From positions 6,200,001 to 6,264,000 of the forward strand of contig NZ_CP134876.1 in the NCBI RefSeq assembly GCF_032108445.1: DNA of 64,000 bases, read 5' to 3'. A program made the translations under genes and the position numbers. The DNA comes from Micromonospora halotolerans (GTDB lineage: Bacteria > Actinomycetota > Actinomycetes > Mycobacteriales > Micromonosporaceae). Each line of letters starts with the position of its first letter. Within the stretch, counting starts at the first letter, position 1. A model generated the notes under the pieces. It was not told where the DNA came from. It saw nothing but the letters and a program-made list of their open reading frames with translations, and made no database searches. Below, in pieces: positions 43,851 through 53,407 of this stretch.

Positions 43851-46226
43851 TCAGCGGAGTGTGCCGAGGTCGATCGCCTCAGCCATCGCGCGGTAGCCCG
43901 CGTCCGACGGGTGCAGGTGGTCGCCCGAGTCGTACGACGGGTTGATCCGTTGCGGGTCGGCCGGGTCACGCACCACCGCGTCGAAGTCGACGACGGCATC
44001 GAAGTCGTCACTCGTGCGGATGAACTCGTTCACGGTCTGCCGCACGTTGTCCCGTTCCTCGGTGTAGGAGCGCCATCCTTTGATCGGCGTGATGGTTCCG
44101 ACGACGATCCGCAGGCCCTGGGCGTGTGCCTGGGCGGCGATCTGCCGCAGGGCGAGTTTCAGGGTCTCCGCGTCGGGGTGTGCGAGGTTGAGGATGTCGT
44201 TGACCCCCTCGAGCACGATGACCGTGCGCGCCCCGGACGTGGTCAGCATGTCCCGGGGCAGGCGGGCGAACGCGTTCGGGCCACCGATCCCGGTTCCGGT
44301 GCTGCTGTCCAGGATCCGGTTGCCGCTGATGCCGCTGTTGACCACCCCGAACTTGGTCGGTCCCGGCTCGGCGGCGAGCCGGTCGGCGAGAACGTCGGGC
44401 CACCGCAGGTTCGCGTTGATGGTCGACCTGTCGCCGTCGGTGATCGAGTCGCCGAAGGTCACCACCGCGCCGCGCGAGGTGATGGACCGGACGTCCACGC
44501 CTGTCACGTAGTACCACGCCGTAGTCGGCCGGGTGAATGCGGCGCCCTGCTCGTCGGCCGCATGGTCGCCGTCCGCGGTGATGAACGACGTCTGGTACGA
44601 GCGCGGATGCTCGGTCACCGGGCCGGACGGCGTCGGGGTGTAGACGGTCACCAGCAGGTCCGCGTCTGCCGGCACGGCAAGGGAGATGGGGTCGCTGAGC
44701 ACTTCACCGCCGGCCGGGATGGTCACCGACGGCGCGCCGCCGAAGGTCAGCTCGCGCATCGTGCCGGCGACCGCCTCCGGTGCGTCGGGCCTGGTCGCCA
44801 CCGCCAGGGTCGCTCGTCCCATCAGGACCGGCGCCGTGCCGAGCGCGTTGGACAGGCGCACGCGGGCCGCGTCGCCCCCCACGCTGGTGTGCACCACGTT
44901 GCGGATCGTGTGGTTCGGCATGCCCTGGTCGGCGCCGGGCGTCGTGCGCGCCATGGCCGTCTGCCAGGTGCCCACCCAGTGGCCGGGCGGGCGGCGGTCG
45001 AGCTTTTCCAGGTCAACGGCCGCCGCCATCGCCTGGTAGCCGGCGTCCTTCGGGTGCAGGTGGTCGCCGGAGTCGTACTCCGCGCGTAGCCGGTTCGGCG
45101 TCGCGGGGTCCCGGAGAGCGGCGTCGAAGTCGGCCACCGCGTCGAACGCGCCGCCGTCACGGATGAAGTCGTTGACCGCCTGCCGTACGCCTTCCAGTTC
45201 CTCGGTGTAGTTGCTCGACCCGCCGAACGGCGTGAGCGTGCCACCGGTGATCCGTAGCCCCTTTGCCTTGGCCTGAGCCGCAATCTGCCCCAACGCCGCG
45301 ATGATTTGCGACGGCTCGTGGTGCTGCGGCTGGCCGCCGATGTCGTTGATGCCCAACAGGACGACCACCGAGCGCACGCCGGTCGCGGTCAGGACATCGC
45401 GGTCAAGCCTGGACAGGGCATTGGGGTTCCAGGTGTTGTTGAGCAACCGATTCGAGCTGATGCCGGCGTTGAGCACGCCGAGCCGGGTCGACCCAGGCTC
45501 AGCGATCAGCCGGTCGGCCAGGTAGTCCGGCCAGCGGTGATTCGCGTTCCGGGTCGAGTTGTTGCCATCGGTGATCGAGTCGCCGAGTGTGACCACTGTG
45601 CCCGCGGCATCCCCCAGGACGTCCACGCCGCTCACGTACGGCCAGAAAGTGATCGTTTGGGTGAACGCGGCACCGGACTCGTCGGCCGCGTGATCGCCGG
45701 TTTGCGACAGGTACGAAGTCTGGTTGGCCACCTGGTGATAGGTCACCGGCCCGGACGGCACCGGGGTGTACACGCTGACCAGCAGGTCGCCGTCCTCCGG
45801 CAAGGCAAGGGCGATCGGGTCGCTGAGCACCTCGCCGCCGGCCGGGATGGTCACCGACGGCGCGCCACCGAAGGTCAGCTCGCGCATCGTGCCCGCGACC
45901 GCGTTCGGCGCGTCGGGCGCACCGGCGACCGCGACCGTCACCGCGTCCATCCGCACCGCCACTGTGCCGAGGACGTTGGTCAGTGAGACCCGCACACCCG
46001 CACCACCAACGCTGGTGTGCACGACGTTGCGGATGGTCCGGTCCGCATATCCGGTGGGGAGGTTGGGCACGGTGCCGGAAGCCGAGGCCGACCAGGTGCC
46101 AACCCAGCCATCCGGCGGTGCCGTCGACTGGGCGTTCTGCCCGGCTGCGGAGGCCGGGCTCGTCAGGCCGAGCACCAGCGCGAGCACGATGCTGGCAGTT
46201 TGCGTCATTCTCCGAATGTAGGACAT
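43851..46226 (-). CDS. Secreted tandem SGNH/GDSL hydrolase
   Basis: Protein of 791 residues, ATG 46226 (or ATG 46208). A signal peptide (IVLALVLGLTSPASAAG) is followed by two consecutive SGNH esterase modules of about 380 residues each. Each has WVGTW, IRNVVHTSVGG, a shared GTMRELTFGGAPSVTIPAGG, block I GDSITDG with the nucleophile Ser, VLLGINDIG or VLEGVNDIL (block III), and DxxH near its end (YDSGDHLHPKDAGY, YDSGDHLHPSDAGY). Both catalytic triads appear intact. Extracellular removal of acyl groups from glycans is inferred, consistent with the divergent sialidase across a shared operator. Confidence 0.9.
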   Translation of the reverse strand: MSYIRRMTQTASIVLALVLGLTSPASAAGQNAQSTAPPDGWVGTWSASASGTVPNLPTGYADRTIRNVVHTSVGGAGVRVSLTNVLGTVAVRMDAVTVAVAGAPDAPNAVAGTMRELTFGGAPSVTIPAGGEVLSDPIALALPEDGDLLVSVYTPVPSGPVTYHQVANQTSYLSQTGDHAADESGAAFTQTITFWPYVSGVDVLGDAAGTVVTLGDSITDGNNSTRNANHRWPDYLADRLIAEPGSTRLGVLNAGISSNRLLNNTWNPNALSRLDRDVLTATGVRSVVVLLGINDIGGQPQHHEPSQIIAALGQIAAQAKAKGLRITGGTLTPFGGSSNYTEELEGVRQAVNDFIRDGGAFDAVADFDAALRDPATPNRLRAEYDSGDHLHPKDAGYQAMAAAVDLEKLDRRPPGHWVGTWQTAMARTTPGADQGMPNHTIRNVVHTSVGGDAARVRLSNALGTAPVLMGRATLAVATRPDAPEAVAGTMRELTFGGAPSVTIPAGGEVLSDPISLAVPADADLLVTVYTPTPSGPVTEHPRSYQTSFITADGDHAADEQGAAFTRPTTAWYYVTGVDVRSITSRGAVVTFGDSITDGDRSTINANLRWPDVLADRLAAEPGPTKFGVVNSGISGNRILDSSTGTGIGGPNAFARLPRDMLTTSGARTVIVLEGVNDILNLAHPDAETLKLALRQIAAQAHAQGLRIVVGTITPIKGWRSYTEERDNVRQTVNEFIRTSDDFDAVVDFDAVVRDPADPQRINPSYDSGDHLHPSDAGYRAMAEAIDLGTLR

Positions 46227-46402
46227 GGGATCTCCTCCCGATCGCCAACGAGTTTGCTCCCCGCCCCCGTCGCGGTCAACAGGTCACCGGTGTTCCGTCC
46301 GATCGCGATTTACCTTGCTCGTAAGGTGCGGCACAGCGCGCAAATTGATCGACGTAGGCAGATCATCGCCGGACGGTGCGCACCAAGGGGCTTGCGGCAA
46401 GC

Positions 46403-46422
46403 GACATCGGACGTAGGATGTC
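46403..46422. promoter_or_regulatory. Candidate GntR operator in the SGNH/sialidase divergent region
   Basis: GACGTAGGATGTC at 46410-46422 matches GACRT-N3-AYGTC exactly. A 12/13 copy, GACATCGGACGTA, overlaps it at 46403-46415 with a 7-bp offset. The same double arrangement occurs at 50676-50695 and 63593-63612. Confidence 0.7.
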
Positions 46423-46573
46423 CGGCAACATTTCGCACATGTGACGAGAAGTGGGAGGCACGGGCAGAGCCGCGGACGATCCACGAGCGCAACAGGTGCG
46501 ACAACCGGCAACTCCGGCTCACCTGCCGCTCGACACGATCCGCCAAGTGGTGACCAGTGGAGGTATCGCATTC

Positions 46574-48463
46574 ATGACGAGACAGAGACACCAACGATGG
46601 TTGTCCATCGCGGCAATCGCGGCGATGGTCGGCGCCTTGCTCACCCCCGGCACCGCGCACGCCGCCGAGCCGTACCACGAGGAGCAGGCGGTCTACACGG
46701 CAAGAACGGACGGGTATTTCTGCTTCCGGATCCCGGCGATCGTGAAGGCCACCAACGGAGACCTGCTGGCGTTCGCCGAAGGCCGGATCAACAACTGTGA
46801 CGACAGGGGCGACATCGACCTGGTGCTCAAGCGGTCCCACGACGGCGGTCGCAGCTGGGGGCCGCTGCAGGTCGTGTCGCGCGGCAACGGCGACACGCAC
46901 GGTAACCCGATGCCGATCGTGGACGAACGGACCGGTCGGGTCGTGCTGTTCACCACCCACAACCCGGGCACCGGGAGCGGTGGCCGCGTTCCGTTCCTGC
47001 AGATCAGCGACGACCACGGAGCGACCTGGAACGCGCCGCGGGAGATGATCGAGCTGATGCAGCCGGAGTGGACCGCCTGGTACGCCACTGGTCCCGTGCA
47101 CGCGATCCAGCTCAAACGCGGCCCGCACGCCGGGCGGCTGGTGATGAGCGCCAACCATGAGTCCATCGCGCCCGACGGGCGGCGCATCGCCGGCATCCAT
47201 CTCGGGTACAGCGACGACGGCGGCGAGACCTGGCACCTGGGTGCCAGCGCCGGTGGCGCCGCCAACGACATCTTCGTCAACGAGTCGACGCTGGTGGAGC
47301 TGACCGACGGGCGGGTCTACGTCAACGTGCGGGAAGCCGGCACGGCGGAGGGCACCCGGGCGTACGCGGTCTCCAGCGACGGCGCCGAAGGCTTCGACGC
47401 GCCGTTCCAGATGGTGCCCGAGCTGATGATGCCGGTCGTGCAGGCAGCGTTGCTGCGCCTCACCGCCACCGACGAAGGCGACGCGCGGGACCGCATCCTG
47501 TTCTCCGGGCCCGCCAACCCCGGCAAGCGCGAGGCCCTGACGATCCGGTCCTCGTACGACGAGGCCCAGACCTGGGAGACCTGGCAGGAAGGCAAGGTCA
47601 TCAGCTGGGGTCCGGGCGGGTACTCCGACCTGGTCAAGATCGGGACCGACCCGGTCGCGGGCCCCATGGTCGGGGTGTTGTACGAAGGCGGCGTGGCCGC
47701 CCTGTACGAGGTGATCCAATTCGTCAGGTTCAACGAGGCGTACCTCGACACCCCGAACGGCTCGCCGCCGGACCTGCCGCCGCCTCCGGCGCCGGGACCG
47801 ACGACCCCAGACGCGTCACCACGCTACGACAACACCGCCTACGTCCGCGGCGGCGCGACGCTGACCGAGGGACGGTACGGCACCGGAATCGCGCTCGACG
47901 GCGTCGACGACCACGTGGAGGTGCCGTACAACCCGGACGTCGACCTTGGGGACGAGCCGTTCACGATCATGACGTGGTTCCGGTACAGCGAGACCACCGG
48001 CAACATTGTGATCTGGTGGTTCCACCAGGTGGGCACGGGAGCTGCGCAGATCTGGCTGCGGGCCGAACCGGCGAGCAACCGCATCCGGGGTGTCGTCGGC
48101 ACCGGCCAGGGCGACGCGAACATCACCATCGCGGGCGCGTACAACGACGGGCTCTGGCACCACGTCGCCATGCAACGCACGGCAACCCGCGTCATGGTCT
48201 TCATCGACGGCGCCACCGTCGCCGACCTGGCCGCCCCCCGCGGCTCGGTGACCACCGGCAAGGAGTTCGGCATCCACAGCATCTACCTCGGCCGGCGGGT
48301 CGACGGCCTCAACAACCCGTTCCACGGCACCCTCGACGAGTTCCGCATCTACGGCCGCGCTCTCACCCCGGAGGAGTTGCGGGATATCCGGGAACACAAC
48401 GCCCCGATCGCCGGCCAGCTCCGGCTCCGCCTCCCGTTCGCGACTATCAACCCCCTGCGCTAG
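46574..48463 (+). CDS. Secreted GH33 sialidase with LamG domain (first copy)
   Basis: ATG 46574 is used because the signal peptide follows (QRWLSIAAIAAMVGALLTPG, cleavage after AHA); the frame opens at 46451. The 629-residue product has the sialidase FRIP motif (CFRIPAIV, near residue 52), Asp boxes SHDGGRSWG, SDDHGATWN and SDDGGETWH, and the Glu/Tyr region of the six-bladed propeller. After a Pro linker a LamG/concanavalin-like domain follows (about 430-620: VDDHVEVPYNPDVDLG, WHHVAMQRTATRVMVFIDG). It releases terminal sialic acids outside the cell. Paralogue of the gene at 61578, with the same layout. Confidence 0.93.
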   Translation: MTRQRHQRWLSIAAIAAMVGALLTPGTAHAAEPYHEEQAVYTARTDGYFCFRIPAIVKATNGDLLAFAEGRINNCDDRGDIDLVLKRSHDGGRSWGPLQVVSRGNGDTHGNPMPIVDERTGRVVLFTTHNPGTGSGGRVPFLQISDDHGATWNAPREMIELMQPEWTAWYATGPVHAIQLKRGPHAGRLVMSANHESIAPDGRRIAGIHLGYSDDGGETWHLGASAGGAANDIFVNESTLVELTDGRVYVNVREAGTAEGTRAYAVSSDGAEGFDAPFQMVPELMMPVVQAALLRLTATDEGDARDRILFSGPANPGKREALTIRSSYDEAQTWETWQEGKVISWGPGGYSDLVKIGTDPVAGPMVGVLYEGGVAALYEVIQFVRFNEAYLDTPNGSPPDLPPPPAPGPTTPDASPRYDNTAYVRGGATLTEGRYGTGIALDGVDDHVEVPYNPDVDLGDEPFTIMTWFRYSETTGNIVIWWFHQVGTGAAQIWLRAEPASNRIRGVVGTGQGDANITIAGAYNDGLWHHVAMQRTATRVMVFIDGATVADLAAPRGSVTTGKEFGIHSIYLGRRVDGLNNPFHGTLDEFRIYGRALTPEELRDIREHNAPIAGQLRLRLPFATINPLR

Positions 48464-48472
48464 TCACAGCGC

Positions 48473-48509
48473 CGGTGCCCCCGCCAGCGGTCATCTGGCG
48501 GGGGCACCG
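48473..48509 (+). terminator. Strong terminator after sialidase 1
   Basis: Perfect 15-bp arms CGGTGCCCCCGCCAG (48473-48487) and CTGGCGGGGGCACCG (48495-48509), 7-base loop, about 10 bases after the stop. Confidence 0.85.
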
Positions 48510-48909
48510 CCACCTGCGCCGGATGCATTCACAGATCACGCAATGGCCGCTGTCTCTGTCGATGGCCGCCAGGTACTCGGACAGAGCCGCGGAACCGGAG
48601 GCCGCACCCACAACAGCCGGCGCCGGGTCAGCATGACCTGCTTCGAGCAGCTCTTTGCGCTCCTTACGGCGGCTACGCACCGCTTGCCGGGCCACGAGCC
48701 GTGGCTATAGGCCCGTCTCCCCGACCAGGTGGGGGGCAACGCAGCCTTCCCGCTTCCTCTGCTACCCCTCTCCCCCGGTCGCTGTCAAACGGCTGCGAGC
48801 GCTCACCGACGAGGGGTACACGTCGCTGGCCAAAGTCGAGTTCGACGCCACACCCTCAACCGGTCGCTGGCGGCAGCGCGGGCGAGGTTTGTCCACCTCC
48901 GTGAGCCGT
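48510..48909. other. Intergenic stretch with one doubtful small frame
   Basis: A minus-strand frame from GTG 48695 (82 residues, CVICEC cysteine pair) could be a small gene, but it runs into the terminator of sialidase 1 and has no clear ribosome site. No other gene seen. Confidence 0.3.
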
Positions 48910-48922
48910 GACATGGGATGTC
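48910..48922. promoter_or_regulatory. Candidate GntR operator upstream of first regulator
   Basis: GACATGGGATGTC, an exact match to GACRT-N3-AYGTC, about 130 bp before the first GntR gene. Confidence 0.65.
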
Positions 48923-49007
48923 CGCTTGGCGTCTGGTACAGGCGACGCCAGCAGGCCAGCGGGCGGAGCCGCGTGTACATTGCTCCTCAGCGGAGTGCGC
49001 TTGCCCA

Positions 49008-49020
49008 GACGTAGGATGTG
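49008..49020. promoter_or_regulatory. Second candidate operator upstream of first GntR gene
   Basis: GACGTAGGATGTG, 12 of 13 positions, ending 31 bases before the start codon, so well placed for autoregulation. Confidence 0.6.
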
Positions 49021-49051
49021 CGCCAGCCGCAGTAGAGCCTGGAGGCACGGG

Positions 49052-49753
49052 ATGGCCAGACGCAACGGCGAGACGGTTCAGGACCGCATCGTGGCCCTGA
49101 TCCACGATCGTCAGCTCCAGCCCGGCGCTCCGATGCCGACCGAAACACAGCTCATGGATCTGATGGGCGCGAGTCGCAACAGCGTACGCGAGGCGGTCCG
49201 GGCGCTGCAGGCGCTGGGCATCGTCGAGATCCGCCACGGGTTCGGCACCTTCGTCGGCCGAGCTTCACTTGACGTGCTCGGTACGTCGCTGGAGTTCCGG
49301 ATCCGCTCCGGCCCGCATGGCGTCCGCGCGCTCCATGACCTCGTGGAGGTGCGGGAGATGCTGGAGACCGCGCTCGTCGCGCGGGTCGCCGGCTCGACCA
49401 GCCCGAGCCGGCTGGCGGCGCTCGACGCCCTCGTGACCGCGATGCAGAACGATCTCGAAGCGGACCGCGCCTTCCACGCGCTGCTCTACGAATCCTGCGG
49501 CAACGAGCTCGTGCTGCAGCTGATCGACCTGTTCTGGCAGGTCTACCACCAGGTTGAGCCGCTGCTGGGAGCGCCGGAGGAGCGCATGGATGTGACGGTG
49601 GGCAACCATCGGCGGATCGTTGATGCGCTGCGCGCCCGGGACGCGTCCGCGGCCCAGGAGGCGATGCAACGGCACTTCCGCGACGTCAAGGAGCGCATCG
49701 CCCGTGCCGAATCGGCGCAGGCGGCGAAGCCGCTCGACAGCGAAGCGGCCTGA
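49052..49753 (+). CDS. FadR-type GntR transcriptional regulator (first)
   Basis: ATG 49052 with GGAGG 6 bases upstream; 233 residues. N-terminal winged helix (PGAPMPTETQLMDLMGASRN, SVREAVRALQALGIVEIRHG). C-terminal all-helical FCD effector domain with the metal-binding pattern: Asp and His in DRAFHALLY, NHRRIVDALRARD and RHFRDVKERI. The winged helix is similar to that of the second regulator (SRNSVREAVRAL against GRNSVREALKVL), which fits both binding the shared GACRT-N3-AYGTC palindrome. It probably senses a sugar acid or its catabolite. Confidence 0.92.
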   Translation: MARRNGETVQDRIVALIHDRQLQPGAPMPTETQLMDLMGASRNSVREAVRALQALGIVEIRHGFGTFVGRASLDVLGTSLEFRIRSGPHGVRALHDLVEVREMLETALVARVAGSTSPSRLAALDALVTAMQNDLEADRAFHALLYESCGNELVLQLIDLFWQVYHQVEPLLGAPEERMDVTVGNHRRIVDALRARDASAAQEAMQRHFRDVKERIARAESAQAAKPLDSEAA

Positions 49754-49824
49754 GCCGGCTCGGGTCAGCGCCGACTGTCCTCTCTTCCCCACAGCACCAC
49801 TGCGGTCGAGGCAAGTGGACTCGG

Positions 49825-50619
49825 TCAGTGTTGCCCCAGGCGGGCCAGCCGGGCGCGTACGCCGTCGAAGTGCGCGCGCATCGCCGTCGCGGCCAACGCG
49901 CGGTCCCCCATGATGACGGCCGTGTAGATGTCGCGATGCTTGCGAGCCACGTCGGCGGGCGTCTCGTCGGGCGGGCCGAGGTCGTCGCTCAGCTGGTGAT
50001 AGACCTCCCAGAAGGCGCCGAGCAGGCTGCCCACGAGCGGGTTACCCAGGGGGTGGTAGAGCACGTCGTGGAAGCGGCGGTCGGTCTCCGGGGAGACCGG
50101 GCCCACCAGCGCCTCGGCCTCCATCTGTGCTATGACGTCGCGGGCCGTGGCGAGGCGGGTCGTCAGGTCGTCCTCGCCCCGCAGGTCGATCAGGCGTTGC
50201 ACTAGCCCGCTCTCCAGGATCTCGCGGATCTCGATGAGGTGCTCGAGGTGGTTGCGCTCGTCCTGCAGGGTGATGCGGCTGTGGAACGCCAGCTCGTCGA
50301 CGAGGCCGTTGAGTGACATGCGCCCGACGAACATCCCGAAGCCATGGCGGATGTCGACGATCCCGACGGCCTCAAGGACCTTGAGCGCTTCCCGGACCGA
50401 GTTGCGGCCGATGCCCAGCTCCTCCATCAGCTCGGACTCCGTCGGCAGCGGGTCCCCTGTGCTCAACCCGCGCTGCAGAATGATGCCCTTGACCGCTTCC
50501 TGCACCTCGACGGCGCGGCTGAGCCGACGGCGCCCGTCCGCGGGACCGCGGCGTACGGTAACGGGCTGGTCGAAGGCGTCGCCAGTGCGTTGACGATCAG
50601 GATGAAACACCACGGACAT
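49825..50619 (-). CDS. FadR-type GntR transcriptional regulator (second)
   Basis: ATG 50619; 264 residues with a longer N-terminal tail than the first regulator. Winged helix STGDPLPTESELMEELGIGR and EALKVLEAVGIVDIRHGFGM. FCD domain with DRRFHDVLYHPLGN, KHRDIYTAVIMGDR and RAHFDGVRARL, supplying the metal-binding His and Asp. It is transcribed divergently from the ABC importer across a region with a double operator at 50676-50695. The two regulators face each other tail to tail. Confidence 0.92.
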   Translation of the reverse strand: MSVVFHPDRQRTGDAFDQPVTVRRGPADGRRRLSRAVEVQEAVKGIILQRGLSTGDPLPTESELMEELGIGRNSVREALKVLEAVGIVDIRHGFGMFVGRMSLNGLVDELAFHSRITLQDERNHLEHLIEIREILESGLVQRLIDLRGEDDLTTRLATARDVIAQMEAEALVGPVSPETDRRFHDVLYHPLGNPLVGSLLGAFWEVYHQLSDDLGPPDETPADVARKHRDIYTAVIMGDRALAATAMRAHFDGVRARLARLGQH

Positions 50620-50675
50620 CTCCCGGTCATTTGCTCTTGACTGGGGGCGAGCGCGACCCCTAGCCTCCACTTTAA

Positions 50676-50695
50676 GACGTGGGACGTAGGACGTC
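50676..50695. promoter_or_regulatory. Candidate double GntR operator before the importer operon
   Basis: GACGTAGGACGTC at 50683-50695 is an exact palindrome match; GACGTGGGACGTA at 50676-50688 overlaps it with a 7-bp offset (12/13). It lies between the second GntR gene and the importer operon. Confidence 0.72.
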
Positions 50696-50755
50696 CAACG
50701 TGATGGCTCGAAGAGATCAATTCAAGGCGAAGCCAGATACCCCACAGGAGGCACC

Positions 50756-52375
50756 GTGAGCGCTCCGGTTTCTCGGCCAGTTTTCAGCCGCCGCGACTTT
50801 CTGCGCTACAGCGGAACGGTGAGTGCCGCGGCGGCCATCTCCGCCACCCTCTCCGCCTGCAGCGGTCCCGCGTCCACCAGCTCGGCGGGGGCCGGCGGCG
50901 ACAAGGGCCTCGTCACCGCCGTCATCGGATACGGCAACAACCAGAGCTGGGACCCGACCATGACGGCGTCGGCCTTCTCCATGGCCGCCATCAACCACAT
51001 CTACGAGGGACTGGTCGACACCGACCCGATCACCCGCGAGCCCTACCCGGCCCTGGCCACCGCCCTGCCGGCCGACACCTCGGCGACCACGTGGAAGTTC
51101 ACCCTCCGGCAGGGGGCCAAGTGGCACGACGGGCAGCCGGTCACAGTCGACGACGTGCTCTTCACCTTCCAGCGCATCCTCGACCCGGCCGCCAAGACGC
51201 TCACCTACTCCTTCTTCGGGACCTGGCTGAAGGAGGCGCGCAAGGTCGACGACACGAGCGTCGAGCTGGTCTTCAACTTCCCGTTCCCCGATGCGTTGCA
51301 GCGCCTGACGATCGCCAAGATCATGCCGAAGCACGTCTTCGGCGCGCCCGGCGGCTGGGACGCGGCCAAGGGCGGCAAGGCGGTCGGCTCCGGCCCCTAC
51401 AAGATGGTCGCGCACAACCCGAAGTCCAACACCGTGCTCGAGGCTTTCGCCGACTACAACGGCCCCCGCAAGCCCGTCATCAAGAAGATGAACTGGCTGT
51501 CCATCGTCGAGGCGCCAGCCCGGGTCGCGAAGATCTCCGGCGCCAGCGCCGAGGCCCAGATCGCCGACAACATCCCGTACGCCAACATCGACCAGCTGCG
51601 CAGCGGTGGGCTGACCGTCGAGGGCGGCAAGGGCATGAACCACATGTTCCTCATGTTCAACACAGCCCAGAAGCCCTTCGACGACGTGCGTGTGCGCCAG
51701 GCGCTCCTCTACGCCATCGACACCAAGAAGATGATCGACGTGGCGCTCAAGGGCCACGGCACACCAGCCACGAGCTTTCTCAACGAGCAGAATCCGTCGT
51801 ACGCCAAGGCGAAGACCGCCTACAACTACGATCCCGCGAAGGCCAAGGCCTTGCTGGCCGCCGCGGGCGTGACGAACCTGTCCGTCACGCTGATGGCAGT
51901 GAACGTCAGCTGGATCGCCGACTGCCTGCCCACCATCGCCAACTCCTGGCAAGCGGTCGGCATCAAGACCACGCTCGAACCGCAGGACACCGCCGCGCTC
52001 TTCACCAAGATGGACCAGTCGCAGTCCTACCAGGTGGTCGCGGCGGCGTCGAACCCGAACCAGTTCGGCCTGGACGCGGACCTAATCCTCCGCTACAACT
52101 ACACCTCCGGCGGCACCTGGATGAAATACACCAAGTGGGACACCAGCCCGGCGGCCAAGAACCTGTTCGCGCTGATGGACAAGGCCACCCAGGAGCCCGA
52201 CCGGACAAAGAAGCTGGAGCTGCTGCACCAGTACCTCGACGTCATCGCGGAGCAGGCAGTGCTCTACCCCGTCGTGCACACGGAGCTGATGACCGCCTGG
52301 GATCCGAAAAAGCTCACCGGAGTCCGGCCGCAGGCATACCCGGGCATCAACCTGCTGCAGGCGCAGCGCGTCTGA
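50756..52375 (+). CDS. ABC importer substrate-binding lipoprotein (oligopeptide/Dpp family)
   Basis: GTG 50756 with CAGGAGG upstream; 539 residues. A Tat signal (SRRDFLRYSG) ends in a lipobox (LSAC), so it is exported folded and anchored. The body is SBP_bac_5: SMAAINHIYEGLVDTDP, TWKFTLRQGAKWHDGQPVTV, VDDVLFTFQRILDP, GSGPYKM, VRQALLYAIDTKKMIDVAL. Members bind peptides, but some actinobacterial members carry sialic acid or other sugars. Context with sialidases and lyase-family enzymes suggests a sialic-acid-type ligand; that is inference. Confidence 0.92.
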   Translation: MSAPVSRPVFSRRDFLRYSGTVSAAAAISATLSACSGPASTSSAGAGGDKGLVTAVIGYGNNQSWDPTMTASAFSMAAINHIYEGLVDTDPITREPYPALATALPADTSATTWKFTLRQGAKWHDGQPVTVDDVLFTFQRILDPAAKTLTYSFFGTWLKEARKVDDTSVELVFNFPFPDALQRLTIAKIMPKHVFGAPGGWDAAKGGKAVGSGPYKMVAHNPKSNTVLEAFADYNGPRKPVIKKMNWLSIVEAPARVAKISGASAEAQIADNIPYANIDQLRSGGLTVEGGKGMNHMFLMFNTAQKPFDDVRVRQALLYAIDTKKMIDVALKGHGTPATSFLNEQNPSYAKAKTAYNYDPAKAKALLAAAGVTNLSVTLMAVNVSWIADCLPTIANSWQAVGIKTTLEPQDTAALFTKMDQSQSYQVVAAASNPNQFGLDADLILRYNYTSGGTWMKYTKWDTSPAAKNLFALMDKATQEPDRTKKLELLHQYLDVIAEQAVLYPVVHTELMTAWDPKKLTGVRPQAYPGINLLQAQRV

Positions 52376-52447
52376 CCCCTCGTGCGGCGCCGGGCCGTGC
52401 CCGGCGCCGCACCCACCGCCCACCAGCCGCGTCAGGAGGATCAACCA

Positions 52448-53407
52448 GTGGCAGTCGTCGCCAGAATGCTGGCCCGCCGAATACTCATCCTGATCCCGCT
52501 GTTGCTGGGCGTCATCCTCTTCGTGTTCGTCATCATGCGGTTCTCCAACAACAAGCCGGAGTACGCCTACTTCCAGGGCGCCAACCCGACGACGGAACAG
52601 ATCCACCAGTTCCAGGTGGAGAACGGCCTGCTCGATCCGCTGCCGGTGCGCTACGTGCGCTTCGTCGGCGACCTGCTCCACGGCGACATGGGCACCAGCG
52701 TCCTCACCAAGGCGCCGGTGCTCGACTCCGTCGTCACCGCGCTGCCGCTCACGCTGCAGCTGACCTTCCTCGGGCTGGCAGTCGCCGTGGCCCTGGCCGT
52801 GATCTTCGGCGTCACCGCGGCGATCTTCCGGGACCGCTGGCCCGACCAGCTCATCCGGCTGGTGTCGCTGATCGGCGTCGCCGCGCCAGGGTTCTGGCTG
52901 GCCCTGCTGATGATCCAGTGGCTGGCCGTGGACCGCGGCTGGTTCCCGACCAGCGGCTACATCAATCCCGGCGACTCGTTGACCGGCTGGTTACGGTCGA
53001 TGACGCTGCCCGCGCTCTCCCTGTCGCTGCCCGTCGCCGCCCAGTTGACCCGGATCATCCGCACGTCGATGGTCGAGGAGTTGGACAAGGACTACGTCCG
53101 CACCGCGATCGGCAGCGGCCTGCCACCGATCGTCGTGATCGGACGCAACGTCCTGCGCAACGCGCTGATCAATCCGCTGACGGTGCTGGGCCTGCGCATC
53201 GGCTACCTACTCGGCGGCGCGGTGGTCATCGAGACCATCTACGCGCTGCCCGGCATGGGACAGCTCATGATCAACGGCGTGCGCGACGGGGACCCGGCCG
53301 TGGTGCAGGGCGTGGTGCTCACCATTGCCACCGGCTTCGTCGTGGTGAACCTCGTCGTCGACGTCCTCTACCTGCTGGTCAACCCGAGAATCAGGAGCGC
53401 CGCGTGA
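52448..53407 (+). CDS. ABC importer permease (DppB/OppB-like)
   Basis: GTG 52448 with CAGGAGG upstream; 319 residues. First helix RRILILIPLLLGVILFVFVI, periplasmic loop, core of five helices and the EAA-like loop (IRTSMVEELDKDYVRTA, GLPPIVVIGRNVLRNALINP). The end overlaps the fused permease-ATPase gene (GTGA at 53404). Confidence 0.92.
   Translation: MAVVARMLARRILILIPLLLGVILFVFVIMRFSNNKPEYAYFQGANPTTEQIHQFQVENGLLDPLPVRYVRFVGDLLHGDMGTSVLTKAPVLDSVVTALPLTLQLTFLGLAVAVALAVIFGVTAAIFRDRWPDQLIRLVSLIGVAAPGFWLALLMIQWLAVDRGWFPTSGYINPGDSLTGWLRSMTLPALSLSLPVAAQLTRIIRTSMVEELDKDYVRTAIGSGLPPIVVIGRNVLRNALINPLTVLGLRIGYLLGGAVVIETIYALPGMGQLMINGVRDGDPAVVQGVVLTIATGFVVVNLVVDVLYLLVNPRIRSAA

Noticed and set aside
43554..45089. 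511-codon plus-strand frame opposite the SGNH gene
   Set aside because: Shadow frame with Arg/Val/Gly repeats; the minus strand has two complete SGNH modules.
46215..46227. Further GntR operator over the start codon of the SGNH gene (AATGTAGGACATG)
   Set aside because: It shares only the central TAGGA with the motif and has five mismatches; probably chance.
51091..53403. Extension of the fused permease-ATPase frame to give 1435 codons
   Set aside because: This part is an alternate frame of the substrate-binding protein and first permease genes, which have clear signals.
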